From Henckelia pumila (Eukaryota; Streptophyta; Magnoliopsida; Lamiales; Gesneriaceae), in NCBI RefSeq assembly GCF_033568475.1, contig NC_133123.1, positions 154,395,753-154,459,752 on the forward strand: a stretch of 64,000 nt of DNA, in the 5' to 3' direction. A model generated the notes under the pieces. The model saw only the letters and a program-made list of their open reading frames with translations, made no database searches and was not told the DNA's origin. Below are positions 30,778 to 47,400 of the stretch, piece by piece (within the stretch, counting starts at the first letter, position 1; each line of letters begins with the position of its first letter). The position numbers and the translations under genes are program-made.

Positions 30778-33553
30778 AAACACAAGCTTAAACAATTGTA
30801 TTACTTTTTATTATCATAAAATACAAAAACTCATCCGAGATGATCTCACAAGTTAATTTTTTTTAGACGAATGTCCGGTTTAGATCAATCATAAATAATT
30901 TTTTTATGTCAAAAATATTATTTTTTTATTATAAATATAAATAGATGAATTTATATCACAAAGAAAAATACATGAAACTGTAATAAGAAGACCACTCAAG
31001 AGTGACACGTGATATTTAATATATACATTTAGAACCTAAGATCCAAAATATATTGTATGTTTTGACTTTTGACCAACTCCTTTTTGTAAGTAATTACTAT
31101 TATTATTAAAAATTAAGTTATATATATTTTTTGTTTTTTTGAAATATTAAAATTTATACATCTTAATAATTATAAATAAGGTTTTGTTTTAACTCAAAAA
31201 CCGTCTTATTGGACTTGGTGATTCAATTTTTACTCGTTTGTAGATTGGCTAACTTGGTAGTCCATCACTTAGCTTTTTTGGTGCTTTCTCACATTTCTCT
31301 TTGTGTGAACAAATGGTGAATTTCTATTTTGGTTGATAAGACTAATGATGGACGATTGTTAATGAACAAAAATTAAAATTACAAGTTTTTATAAAAAAAA
31401 AAAGAATTTTAAATATAAGGCTTTGTTCGTTCAATATTTTTTTGGGAAACATTTTCTCATTTTTAAAACAAAAAAGTATTAATTATCTATTTTTCATTTT
31501 ATTTCCCAACTATATGAACCTTAAATTTAACTTTCATATTCCTAAAAAAAAATCTATGATAGTATATTCCAACATAATAAAAGATATGCTAAAAATCAAA
31601 TACGTGACGAAACCGATGGATTTGATTTTCACAGTAAATTATATTACTTTCCGTCTCAATTAAATAAAACTTTTCACACATAAATTAAAAAAAATATTGA
31701 AAAAACAAATTTACATACAAAATTTTTATTTTATTCATATTTAATTCATTCAAAAAATAGTTACACGCACGTTTTTCGAAAGTTCTAAGTCAATCAAAGT
31801 ATATATTAATTAGTAAAAAAAATCAAAAATTGTTAAAAATGATACAACCATGCATATAGGTTTGGGACAAAAAAATGTGGCTATATAATTGAGACGGAGT
31901 AACTGTACGTATATATACTTATCCCATCTCAAAAATACAAACTTGTTTAACTTTTTACAGCAATTAGAAAATGTTGAGAAAAACAAATTTTACCAACAAA
32001 CTTCTTATTTATCTTTATTTAATTTAATTTATTCAAAAAAATAATTTCACTTTTCTGATAGTACTTTTTAAAGAGCGGTATATTATTAGTCATAAGACAA
32101 GAAAAATCTCAAATCATAAATGTAAAAATTGAACTAATATTTAAAATGAATCCTATATAATTCTGACAGTGGAATATTGTTTTTAAAAAGTATTATATAT
32201 ATGTCCGAAATAGAAGCACTTATTGCCCCCAAAAAAAAAAAAATAGAACCACTTATTGATTGTAATTTGTAAGTCATCATAAAAGTTCATCCTCGAATAA
32301 ATGATTATCAGTACAATTTGTTTCGTTTGGTTTGAGTGATATGATAAATAATATATAGATGAGTAATGTAATATATATAATAAAAAAAAAAAGAAATGAT
32401 AGTGAATATAGTATTTGATTTGATTTATTAAATTTTATATAAAAATGATAAATTACTATTTTGTATTTTTAATAATAAATAAAATATGAATAATATTATT
32501 TTAAAAAGTAATATAGTAATTTAAATTAAATAATTTTATTTATGTAAAATAAATAATTAATGATTTGATTGATATAAAATAAATAATTAACAGATTGATA
32601 AATAATTTGACGAGAAGAACGTGTGATTGGATAAGCTAAATTATATATAGATTAATAAAAATCGTACCAAATGGAACTATTCGAATATAATTTTTAATTT
32701 AAGAGATAATTATCCAACAACAAGAATTTAGGTATTATAAATATAAATATCAATAATTCTTATTGTGATTAAAACAAATTTTGATAAATTGATTTAATTT
32801 GCCACGAAAATATAACAAACTTTAATATTATTGAAATTTGACGTAATAAAATCTAGGCAATAAATTAATTAAAATGCGCGAGCACACAAATCACAATCTC
32901 AAGAAAATAACAGAACCAAGTCAGATTTCAGAAGAGATTAGATTAGATCGTTGGCGCCACATTTCCCAATACGCCCGTTCATTCGTCATTAAAACGGTTC
33001 ATATGTCACAATTATATTATATATAATATAATAATTTTGTTACTTAAAAAAACAAATTATCTACCCATTTGACTCGTCATATATATATATATATAAACAT
33101 AATATTTGAGCAAAAACATAATAATTAATAATTCTATATAACTTAATTAAGGCAAACATCAAGGATGGAATTGTTTTTGTTAGGTTGACGGATTGACATA
33201 TGACACTGAAATTTACGCATATAAATATAATTTTTGATAAAACAACAAGTAAGACGTTTTATTTTATTTTATTTTTTTCCATTAAACTAAATTATGATTT
33301 ACTGAAATGATAAAAAAAAAAAAAAAAGAAAAAGGATTGATTCCAAGTTCCAACAGTAAGTCGTCCAAAAAGGGAAAATATAAATTAATTTGACGGTAAA
33401 TTAAAATGTTTTGACTCTCTTTATTGACAATATCTGAAGTTAATTAATCCCACCATATCCATTGTTGTACATTGTACCAAACTTTTAGTATGGACCGGAT
33501 CGAATTTCCTGGAATTTCATAACATAGTGTACCTTCTTCACTATAGACTAGTC
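30778..33553. other. AT-rich intergenic DNA upstream of the beta-glucosidase gene
   Basis: No gene is seen. It holds poly-A/T runs, a TA-rich tract near 33080-33100, and stretches near 30840-30960 resembling a degenerate interspersed repeat also hinted at near 51440-51600 and 53020-53170. The right end is the gene's promoter. Confidence 0.55.
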
Positions 33554-33561
33554 TATAAATA
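33554..33561 (+). promoter_or_regulatory. TATA box of the beta-glucosidase gene
   Basis: TATAAATA lies 46 bp before the ATG at 33607, leaving a very short 5' UTR of about 15-25 bases. Confidence 0.6.
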
Positions 33562-33606
33562 AAACCCCTCACACTTAACATTTGACACTCCACTCACTAC
33601 ATAGAA

Positions 33607-37588
<3,982 letters not shown>

Positions 37589-38560
37589 AGTATGAAGCAG
37601 CACTAGTTTTCAGCTTTCTGCATAACAATAAGATTTAGGAATCCATGTTTTTGTTTCTGTTTAACTGTCCTTTATGTTTGGTTTTGGTATGTATGTTCAC
37701 GGAACATGTTGAGAAATAAATGAGTTCTCTACAAACTTGTGATGAACATGTAAGCTTGTTACTCAATTCAACATCTTCCCTCTTTTCTTTTCATATGTTG
37801 GTTTTGATTATAAAGAACTTTTATGGTTGGTTTTTTATCAAGTCATTGTTTAACAATTGAATTTATGAATTATGAAGATGAGTTATATAATAAACAATAA
37901 AAACCATAGAAGGAAGATAAATTAAACTGAGTATCTAGATTAAGTTCGAATTAAACAATGAATGATCGTCTTAGCTATTCAGTAGATAAAACGTATGATT
38001 AGAAATAAATAAATCATCACCTGTGAGAATAATACTTAGGGAGTATTTGCAAAAAAATAAGTTTTTGTAAACGTGATTAAATTTATAAATTACGATAAAG
38101 TTGAGAAAAATCAGAATTACTTGGTGTTCGAAAACAAAAGTAAAAGACTGAAAATCAAGTAGTTAGTGTTTGATAAATTAGTGAATGATTTTAAATTTTT
38201 TACTATAATCACTTTGGATAATCAAAATTCAATACGACGAGCTTTTGAATTTTAACAAAAAATTAACACAAAATCTCGATTTAAGAAACACAAAAATCTG
38301 ATTTTTTTTAGCCAAAAGGCCAAGAATTATTTTATTTACTGATTGTAAATATAAAACACTCTTTTATGCTATTTAAACTATGTTGAATTTCAAGTCGTAC
38401 ACCAAAAAATACGTGTTTTTTTTTTAAAATAATAATAATAATCGAGCTTAGGGATTGGATTATAATGAAATAATTCGAAGAGTTTGAGGGCCCCAAGAAA
38501 GAAAATGATATTAGAAGTGTTGGCGGATAATTCTTCGAGTTCCTCAGTTTGCCACTAAAA
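37589..38560. other. Intergenic between the beta-glucosidase and fibrillin-like genes
   Basis: Contains the 3' UTR of the upstream gene and the promoter of the next one. It is AT-rich with poly-T near 38420, and I see no gene or clear mobile element. Confidence 0.55.
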
Positions 38561-39891
38561 ATGGCTGCTTCTTCTCCGTCTGTGGTTCCCGCTACACTTC
38601 GAATTCAATCTTCTCTCACATTTTCTTCAAACCGGAATCTTCAAATTCAACAAATTCGCGTACCCTTTTCCGATTTCACTTCATTTCATCCTCTCCTGGG
38701 AATCAAAACTCCTCTCAGAGTTTCCACACCCAAGATCGGTACTGGAGCTGCTCCTGATTCCGCCGTACCATCGGTTGTTCAAGAAGATCAAGAAAAACCC
38801 ACCAAGGTATCAATAATTAAGTGAATTTACGATCATTTATTCTCTGAAGGAAAAAAAATTTATTCTTTAGTTAAATCGTATGCTTTTGGGTCATAGCGCA
38901 GGAGTTACTTGCTGAAGAGTCTGTGAAAGTGCTTAAAAATGCGGCCAAAACAAGAAAAGTCCCAGCCAACGGAGTTCTTTCTGCCTTTTCAGAGATCGAA
39001 AAGGCGAAATTCGATCCCTCGGCTTTTCTTGAAACACTCGGAGGATACGAATCACCTGGAAGAACTTGGATGCTTGTGTTCACTGCAGAAGCAAGTTTGC
39101 GTTGAAATTTCTGACTAAAATATCGTTCCATTTCCTTTTTTATGCTTTAATTTTGTTCATACAATAATGGGTTACCTTAGTTTGCAGAAAGGATTGGAAA
39201 GCGGTAAATATTTCCCCATCACAGCCATTCAGAGGTTTGATGCAACTGTAAGCTACTTCCTCTAATTTATGTAGCAATGATATTAAGTTTCATTGGAATT
39301 TGGAAACAAAGGATTTGGAATGCTTTGTAAGGTTGTAAGATTGCTCTGCAAATCATGTATTCATGGATCATTGGTTTATATTTCGATATATCGAACTGTG
39401 TCTAGTGTGTTGTAGATAGCACCAAGTCATTATACAACAGTGAAAAGGTATAGTACTATATGAAACATGAAATCAGAGGATGGTGTTAGATGTTACTATA
39501 TGATCACAGTTCACAAACCATTCTTTGTACCCCCGACACACATATTTTTACTTCATTTACGCGATACAGCTAATGTTCGATTACATCGGTGCATGTATTG
39601 TAGGGAAAGAGGATTGAAAATGGAGTGTATCTTGGTGGTGTGGGGAGCTTGACGTTTGAAGGTAGATTGTCATGGAATAAGCGGATACTGGCATTCGTAT
39701 TCGAGCGGATTCGAATCAAGATTGGACCTTTAAGCCCGTTCGAGATCAGTTTCAAAGGGAAAGATGAGAGGGAGCCGAACACCAAGGACCCTTTCTTCAT
39801 TTGGTTCTATGTGGATGAGGAAATAGCCGTAGCTCGAGGAAGAAGTGGCGGCACTGCATTTTGGGTTCGTTGTAAACGAGTCCTCACCTAG
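38561..39891 (+). CDS. Fibrillin / plastid-lipid-associated (PAP) family protein, 4 exons
   Basis: Exons 38561-38806, 38902-39090, 39188-39247 and 39604-39891 total 783 bases, giving 260 residues. The first 60-70 residues are rich in Ser, Thr and Arg with few acidic residues, as in a chloroplast transit peptide. The mature part has ESPGRTWMLVFTA, ENGVYLGGVGSLTFEGRLSW, PFEISFKGKDERE and the end FFIWFYVDEEIAVARGRSGG, which fit the lipocalin-like fold of PAP/fibrillins. These proteins act at plastoglobules and thylakoids in lipid storage and stress. It may correspond to the PAP13 type; this is from memory. Intron 2 needs a GC donor (CAGAA/GCAAGT): using the nearby GT instead leads to an early stop. 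No lesions are seen. Confidence 0.82.
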
Positions 39892-41401
39892 TAGTTGATA
39901 TATAGTGTATTAGTGTTCGTATCCTAATTCTTAAGTTCTCCGATTTTACTTCTGTTTTCCATCCAACAAGTAGAAGTGACTTGAATGCATATATTTTTGT
40001 AGTAAACTTTTGTTTCTATCTACTTGAATTTGAATTGTATTTACGAGCCTTGATTCAAGATCTCTTCTCATATTTGAAATGACTCTTTGGTGTACGAGCC
40101 TTGTTTAAGATCTTGTCTCATATTTGAAATTTTGGTATCATATTAGCTATAAATTATATGAACATGTACTTGCTCGTAGGTTGTTAAACTTGATCTCGTG
40201 CATTGTTAATGCAATCTTTGGTGTTAACCAAAAGAAAAAAAAAATCCTATCCTATCAATTTCGTTGTCCGTACGCGAATTTATAGGATCCAGTTATTGTC
40301 TAAATCTAAAATAAGTATATAACCCACTTCAAAAAAAAAAGTATATAACCCTTAATCTAATATATGAAGCATTTGGTCTAAAATTATATATATTAATTGC
40401 GATTGTGAGCGTGAGCGGGAAAATATAAGTGATTAATCTTGATCAAATTTCATTTTAAAAATAGCATTCTAAAATGTATTTGAATATATTCATGTGTAAA
40501 ATAACATTCTAAAATGTATTTGAGTATATTCAAATACACATGAAAGTGTCATTTCTAAAAAATAAATAAATCTGACCAAAATCATTTTGATAATTTTCCC
40601 GAATTGAGCACCAACTATTTGAATATCAATTTGATAATTACATATTATTTAAATTTCAAGTAATATATACAGCTCCATTAATGATTTGATTCAGTACTTT
40701 AATTTTCTTGATACCAATGTTAGAAATTATATACAAGAAATGTTATTTTGTACACATTACTGAATGATTAGAGATAATCGAACCAACTCCAAGTTTTATT
40801 CCAAGATTGCTGCTTTTAAGATGTTCCATTAAATTTTCAACCCAGAAATCTAAATCTAAATTACACAAGTGCACCACACTGTACATTTTTTCTACCCTAG
40901 CTCAGTGCCTCAGTCTACCATAATAGTGTATTGATATGTATTGTAAAAATATACAGCAGCTTCCTTCTTTAGCTAAAAAGATTTTAAAACTAAAAAGTAC
41001 CTGCGAAAATGAAGCTCGAAATCACCAGGCACTCCAGCAGGGTGGCTGGACTTTCTCTGCTTGAAAAATGCTTGAAATATTTTCGAGTCACCTCAGTATT
41101 TTTGTTCTCACTTGGCAAGTATCCATACGAAGCTGGCAATTCTAGCAATTTTCTTTGATAGCGGATGCGTGTTCAGTGACCACACTTGCTGGTCTCATTC
41201 CATGCAAACAATGAAATACAGGTTGTCCTTCCAACTGTGGTGTTTCATTTTCCCAAATGGGATCTGAAATTGCATGAAACTTACTTGCAGCCCTCCAATC
41301 TTAGAGCATATATATCCAATGATCAATCAGTGAACGGCGCTCGTGCGTTTCTAGGTGTGAGATACTGATGATTCAAGTGCACCAAAATGGTTTCCAAGAA
41401 A
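39892..41401. other. Convergent intergenic region
   Basis: Lies between two genes that point toward each other, so it holds two 3' UTRs. An AT-rich tandem pair of about 42 bp at 40454-40535 (CATTCTAAAATGTATTTGA twice) is followed by a partly inverted copy ATTCAAATACACATG. The right part, from about 40900, is probably the helicase 3' UTR. No gene is seen. Confidence 0.5.
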
Positions 41402-44400
41402 TTACCTCCACCTAGTAGCAATAGTCTGTTGTTTCTTCTTGCTTTTCTTCAGAAGGGTAGACATATAATCTATAGTCTCTTGAGATGATTGGCTCTCACC
41501 AGTAAACCATCTCAGAGCCTCACCAGCAGCATCTTGTTCCGCCTCTTTCTTGCTACCACAAGGCTGGCCAACAAAATCTAGTCCATTGAATACAACAGTG
41601 GATCTGAACCTGTTATTCTTCAGTTGCGTACTTTTATAGGTCGGTGGCTGATGTCCAGCCCGAACAAGCAATGTTTGGAGGTGAGATTTCGCATTATCAC
41701 CACCACTTCCTAAATCTCGAGTTTCTTTTGATTTCTTTTTGGGCGATGCTGAAATCTGACGCCCAAACACAAATCTTCCTTCACACTTGTCCTGTGAGAC
41801 CAATAATCCAACTGCTGATAGAAGGTCATTATAACTCTGTATGTCCAATTTTTTTTTTAAGAGCTGCATAAGCAGAAAGGGAAAAACAATTGGCACCCAA
41901 ACAAAGAAAATTACGTTATCGCACATCAATCCACATCTTTAGCTCACAACATAAAATAAGCTAACCGATGGAAAGTGAATAGAGACAACAGAATTCGAAA
42001 ATTTTGCTTCAACAGGAGAACTGAAATATTAACCTTTTTCTGAACAAATTCATTGAGCTCACTATTCAATCTCAGATATGTATCAGCCAACTCAGGCTTC
42101 ATGAAAAACTCCAGATATCCATCCAGCATTTTCATATGGCCATCCTATCAGATAACGGGAAAAAGGAAAGATTTACTACAATGAGTGGCTTCAAAGGCAA
42201 AGACTTCTAGGAAACATAAAAATGCAAAACAAAAAAATGCAATTTCAGGGGACGAGGGAAGAATAAACTTACTAATTCCCCTCTGGAGATATTTCCTCCA
42301 AATAAGAGAACTGCCGAATCAGATACTCCGGTTGAATCACGAAGGAACACTGCATTAACTTTTACTTTTTCATTGAAAACAAGCCACGGGAATGGAATTT
42401 TGCTTTCCTGGGCATTCACAGAATTCTGACCAGAAAAGAGCGATGTTTTAATCCATGATGAACACAAAACATAATCAACAAAACCATATTTTCACCAAAG
42501 CATTTGAAAAGTAGCTCAAGTATCTCACCGAATGCAAAAGAACTGCACCATCCTCCATTGTTTTTAATAATATCGACTTCTCCTTGTTCTGTATAAACAT
42601 ATTTCGATAAGTTTCCAAAATATGGACAATGAAAAACCAGTCTAACGGTATCAAGGAATGTTATAATCCATCGTACTGAAACAATATGGATCAAAACAAT
42701 TTCAACAGGAAAATTACTTCTTGTGCTTACATTAGGACCCTTGTTTCAGAAGAAATGATGTGTGGAAGAAAATCGTGCATCCATTCACCAAGTGGATACC
42801 AAATTTTAGGGGAAGAGAATTGAGGCCTGAACCTCAGTAACCAAAATAGAGAAATACAATATATAGCCAAGTAACTCACCACCACAAAGCTTACTGCAGG
42901 GAACAGGCCAGCACATATAACTGCACGGATGATATGTTCATCACCACTCAATGAGTTGCAACTCTCTTCACTTTCAATTAAACCGGTGTCTTTAAGAAGA
43001 TAAAAAAACTGCTTCCTAAGAGAATCAATGGCTCTTAGAGTCTGTGCAGAAAGAAAATTTTTCCAACAGTACTCATATCCAGATCGCTCTTTTTCAGCAT
43101 CTTTCCAACCGTCATAAGCCCTCACCAGACATAGATGGTCACTGTAGTCACGTGCAGAAAACTGCGCCTTTGCAGACTCAGCCAGCTGTGGTACAAGAAA
43201 ATAAATCACTTAAGGAAATTTTTTTCAACCTTGGAGAAAATTCTCAAGTAATGGAAAGTGATCTTTGACGAGGAAGCATATAAGATAAGGGTGTAAAGGA
43301 TGTCCACTAGAATAAAAGTTAAATACCAGATTGCCAGGAAACCAAGAAATATTCACATTGAATAAAAAAACATTATTTTAACATTCTATACCAGAATAAT
43401 GAGGAGAAAACATCATGCAGCATGAACAGATAAGTTTGAACGCACAAGTGACAAGAGTGATGGAACAAATCAATTGGCAGACATCAATCTTTATTTTCAG
43501 TATTTACATGTGAAAAATATAAACAAACAATGAATCCACAGAAACAAGGATTCAGGATTGGCTAATATTAAGCAAAAACCAACGGAATCATAAAATACTT
43601 ATGCTAATGTTGGATGTTCACAGTCAATTTCTTTCGGATGCTTGCAGATCAATGGACGATGACAAAATTATATACTGAAATTCTGAAAAAGTGTATATTC
43701 ATATGAAAGGAAAACAATTCCCCACAGTGGAGTCCTTCAGACTACGAAGAGACCAGACACACTCCCACTAAAGAACCTAGCCCTCCATGAGAATAAGTAA
43801 TAAGACTAATTCCCATTTATCTCCCATCATATTAAGTCCAAATGCCTAAGACTTAAAACAAGAGAGACTACAATGTAGATAGTAAAATCAACATTTATGG
43901 CACTCTACTGATTCATATATATAAGCCCTTCCAGTGTGGCAGTTAATATATTTACTACTAACCTAACACATATAAAGGCATTGATTCGGGAACAGATTAA
44001 CATTCACTGACGAAAATAATTTAGTTTTAAATTAAATTAAACTTTAAAATATAATGTTTAGTAAGTTTCATTTAAAATATATAAGATAAATATTAACTAA
44101 AAATAACATTTTTAGATTTGAAACGATACATAGATATACATAATCATCTCAAATATTTTATTTCTTAGAATAAAACCAAACTTCTTTTATATTTAACTAA
44201 TAAAATTTTATTTCAAATATAACTTTCTATTAAAATTTGTGTTATCTACAACAATTATATGTTAAATATGCAAAGGTGATCTTGAAGGAAAATTCTCTCT
44301 TTTAACCAAAAGGACCTTTTGACATAAAAATTTAGCAAATGGATGTTTTAGATAAAACTTTTCGTCAATGGTTTTTTTGGTTTTTTCCAAAATATCCTAG

Positions 44401-47400
44401 AAGTTAATTTTGGTATAAAGTTCAGTTCTTGTCCTTTGGTCCAATGATATTTGATTTTAATGTAGTAGGTAGGAGAAAGCCATTCACACCCCAATCATAA
44501 AAACCACTCAAGACAACAAATATCTCACTTACATCCTTCTTATCGAATGGCATCAAGAATGGATCTCTGACACTTAAGCCAGCAACAATTGTCATTATTG
44601 GATCTAAGCAATTGAAAATAGCACCATATATGAGCATTTTCCCAAGCTTTGGCTCAACTGGAAGCATGGACAGGTTCCGTCCTGGAAGTGAACAAATGTA
44701 TCATTGTCAATTTATCACTTCAAACATTCTTTCAAAACTTTCAAATATTCAAGGAAAAAATATCAGAGTTTGATGGTTACCCAGCACTGTAAGGTTTTCA
44801 TTTTCATCTAAAGCACCAATTATCTTTAAATACTGGATGGCGTTTTGGACCTGAGACCCAGAAAAGATAAGCCAATAAAGGAAGATCGAGCATAACTGAA
44901 TGAAAAGGCCATGTATGATAGGGTGAGTCACATGTTATTTATGTGTTTCATTTAGCTTACAGACAAAGGTTCAGGTGGTTGCAGGGCTTTAGATAGGAAG
45001 TCTGAAATACTTCCAAGTTGCAGGCTCTTGATTTGCAAGCAGAGAGACTGTAAAGGAGTTCTCAGAAGTTCTGGCAGTTGATAATCCGCAAAGACATCGT
45101 ACACACATCTAGGGTAAAGATGGAAACACTCGCCTGGTTGAACACGACCCGCTCTGCCTTTCCTCTGATTAAAAGTAAGATTAGTAACACTTTGCAAAGA
45201 TGAATTATCCAATATTGTCTGATGAAGTTAAAATATTTATCACAATCTTACTTGGCGAGCAGAAGCCTTTGAGATCCATGAAGGAAGCAAACATGGAGTG
45301 TTATTTATTGCATCATATGATGTCTCTTTAGCTTTACCACAATCAACCACATAAACTACATCATTTATGGTGATACTTGTTTCTGCCATGTTTGTTGCAA
45401 GAACAATCTTCCGAACTCCATCCTCGGGTCTTTCAAAAATCAATTTCTGTTTTCCGATTGAAAAAAGGGAAAAATTTATCAAAGGATACAAAAAATTATT
45501 GATCGGGGGAAGAGGAGCTTCCTATCAGTGTGTTCTCAAAAGAAACAAGCAAGAAGATAGGCCTTTAGATCACACTCATCGTGTGGCAATTTACTATAAC
45601 AATTATTTTTCCTGTTCCACACTGGATCCTAATAAACTTTGCATCAGTGAATCAATAGGTGCCTTGTATGAATGCACAATTTCCTTATTCAAAATGTCTT
45701 ATATGCAACTTTTATGCAGTGGGGGAAACAAAACACTGCAAGGTGGTACCGATATTACATTATACTTTAAGAGTGAAATTACCTTTTCCTTAAATGGAAT
45801 TCAAATATGAAATTATACTTTTATGTAACTTGGCAGATACTGTGCAATGAAAGCATGGCAATGCTGGAAGTGGCAATATACCAACATGCAAATGGGAAAG
45901 TAAAAAACGCCCATTTCACCTGCTCTGCACTGGCCATGGAACCATGGCATGCAAGCAATAGAACTCTACTTGGATCTCCAAAAAGTGGATGGGCTTGAAG
46001 CTGATTTTTCAAAGAATTTATGTCATCCCAACCAGTCATAAATACCAGCACAGCACCAGGTCTTTCGTTTCGACAAATATGACAAAGCACATGCTCAATG
46101 AGATTAAAGCCAACAGAATCTGGATTCCAGCAAGAGAGAGACTCCTGAATTCTATAATTATGCTCCTTATAATCAGCAGCAACAAGAGCTTCCTGAAATT
46201 TCAAGGATGAGGAAAATTAAATAATATAATTTTAACTACAAAACAAACAACCAAAAATTGATTGTACAAAACTTTTACCTCAACAGCTGAAGCTATCTGA
46301 GTTTTCCGCTTCCTAACAGCCTGCTTCTGCATTTTCCACATCTTTTCTTGACCATAATTATCAATTTGATTATATGGTGTCAACCTGTAGCCAGTCATTT
46401 CTAGAATATTTTCCAGGAAATGACTCCGAACAGGATACGTGAATCCCTGGTTATCAGGCCCAAGTTACAGTGAAAACAGAATGATCAATCGGATCGATCG
46501 TAAAAGAGGTAATAAATAAAGAAAGGCAGAAAATTACATGTGGGGTTAAAATCACAATGAGGAAGAGAACATAAGATCTACACAAAAAGGAGGAGGCCAT
46601 TTTAAATCAAAGCATTTTCAAAATTTTATGGTCTCCCATTTAGGGGGCATTAAGACCATGCAGAGTATGACATCATGCAATAAAGTAAACAAGAGTTGTT
46701 CGAACCTACCGGAATGTGAATCATAGGAGCACCACCAAAAAAGGAAGAAAAAAGATCAGCATTCAGGGTTGCACTCATCAAAATCAGTCTCAGCTCAGGT
46801 CGACGAGGAAGAAGATCCTTCAGGACAATTAGAAGGAAGTCTGCAATGAAAGGCAGATGATACTAAAAGCAAGAATGCAGGAAACATATTTATTGAAATT
46901 AACAGTTACCAGGCAATGGCATACCTTCATTCATTCCGCGCTCATGAATCTCATCAACAATAACATGAGTTACACCTTTCAAATTTCGGTCAACCAATAA
47001 TCTCCTTAAAAGGATTCCGGTAGTACAAAAAAGGAGACGAGTATCTCTACCCCTCATTCCCTCCAGCCGCACTTTGTAACCAACCTTCAAACAGTATAAC
47101 CCAGAAAATAAGGTGTTTACTATATATCCAGTAGAGAACTTATCAAAAGAATAATGTTAAGCAGCAATAGGCAAAAGCCTTACAGATTCTCCTATCTTCT
47201 CACCACGTTCGGCTGCAACCCTTTCAGACACAGCAATAGCAGATATTCTTCTTGGTTGGGTGCAGATAATACTGCATGCAGCTCCCCGAGCAGCATCAAT
47301 TTCTGACTCTAAGATGTATTGAGGGAGTTGTGTAGTTTTCCCGCAGCCAGTTTCACCAGAGACAACTACCACCTAACAAACATAATGTCAGTCAAGGTCA